A DNA stretch of 64,000 nt, taken from NCBI RefSeq assembly GCF_039523735.1, contig NZ_BAAAFW010000050.1:62001-126000 (forward strand), written 5' to 3'. Below the pieces are notes generated by a model. It ran no database searches and had not been told where the DNA came from. It was given only the letters and a program-made list of their open reading frames with translations. Positions within the stretch are counted from its first letter, which is position 1, and every line of letters starts with the position of its first letter. The stretch is from Tatumella punctata (lineage in GTDB: Bacteria; Pseudomonadota; Gammaproteobacteria; Enterobacterales; Enterobacteriaceae). The translations under genes and the position numbers were made by a program. Below, piece after piece: positions 63,819 to 64,000 of the stretch.

Positions 63819-63924
63819 TGCTCACTCCTGAGTCAGGGGGGCATGATAGCATTTTTTTTCAGCAGCAACAGAAGACAGAGGGTAACAGAAATATTCAGAA
63901 AAGAGCTGAACGGTGACAGGATAG

Positions 63925-63948
63925 GGCCTGATGCACTGGCATCAGGCC
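63925..63948 (-). terminator. Hairpin after aspA
   Basis: GGCCTGATGC-CAGT-GCATCAGGCC, perfect 10-bp stem just behind the aspA stop, no real T run after it. Confidence 0.65.
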
Positions 63949-63956
63949 GCGGGGGA

Positions 63957-64000
63957 TTACTGGTTATCTTCCGTATAACGTCTGGCTTTATATACCGGGT
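63957..64000 (-). CDS. aspA: Aspartate ammonia-lyase, C-terminal end only
   Basis: Only the last 13 codons and the stop lie in the window: PVYKARRYTEDNQ, closely like the E. coli AspA end (YKAKRYTDESEQ). Position upstream of cutA-dsbD agrees with E. coli order (without dcuA between). Confidence 0.8.
   Translation of the reverse strand, partial: PVYKARRYTEDNQ

Noticed and set aside
1..64000. CRISPR array, prophage or integrase
   Set aside because: No regularly spaced direct repeats, no phage structural genes and no tyrosine or serine recombinase were seen on either strand.

Overview
The window looks like chromosomal DNA of an enterobacterium. The backbone has E. coli-type neighbours: yjcB-soxS/soxR-yjcE, then acs-gltP, and at the right end tRNA-Phe-yjdC-dsbD-cutA-aspA. 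The PQQ glucose dehydrogenase plus the three-subunit membrane gluconate-type dehydrogenase recall the Pantoea/Tatumella/Erwinia group that oxidises sugars in the periplasm. The genus is an inference; no 16S or other marker is present.

Region 1 (1-14.0 kb) is an apparently complete N-methylglutamate (NMG) methylamine pathway. The leftward unit is gmaS-mgsA-mgsB-mgsC-amtB (gamma-glutamylmethylamide synthetase, N-methylglutamate synthase, ammonium/methylammonium channel). The rightward unit is purU-folD-mgdA-mgdB-mgdC-mgdD (formyl-THF deformylase, methylene-THF dehydrogenase/cyclohydrolase, heterotetrameric N-methylglutamate dehydrogenase), followed by an IclR and an XRE-cupin regulator. A 541-bp divergent promoter region with several inverted repeats separates the two units.

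Region 2 (14.2-22.1 kb) is a second catabolic unit. A divergent GntR/DUF1330 pair faces AA_synth protein - alpha/beta hydrolase - flavin reductase - LLM flavin monooxygenase - aldehyde dehydrogenase - NCS1 permease. A near-perfect CRP site and a GntR-type operator lie in front of it. The enzyme set matches the known trigonelline (N-methylnicotinate) ring-opening pathway, which releases methylamine and formate. Together the two regions read as one island: import an N-methylated heterocycle, open the ring, release methylamine, take its nitrogen through NMG and send its methyl group through folate to formate. The substrate is inferred, not proven.

Region 3 (22.1-45.1 kb) holds LysE exporter, gcd, yjcB, soxS/soxR, yjcE antiporter, LysR/cidAB, yfaZ, acs, gltP, murQ, yncE, a secreted ParB-like protein, sbmA and the gluconate-type dehydrogenase operon with a perfect GntR(gluconate)-type operator upstream. 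Region 4 (45.1-57.8 kb) carries transporters (two MFS, Tsx-like porin, unusual POT), OsmC-like, LysR, ycgR, a DUF2946/copC pair behind a Fur-box-like site, a 5'-truncated NCS2 permease, and frmR-frmA with its operator. Region 5 (57.8-64 kb) is partly decayed: a cold-shock-domain protein, a tiny 12-codon ORF, a broken chorismate mutase-like gene beside an Asp/Glu racemase, an IS3-family remnant next to tRNA-Phe, then yjdC-dsbD-cutA and the 3' end of aspA. No CRISPR array, integrase, prophage or rRNA was seen.
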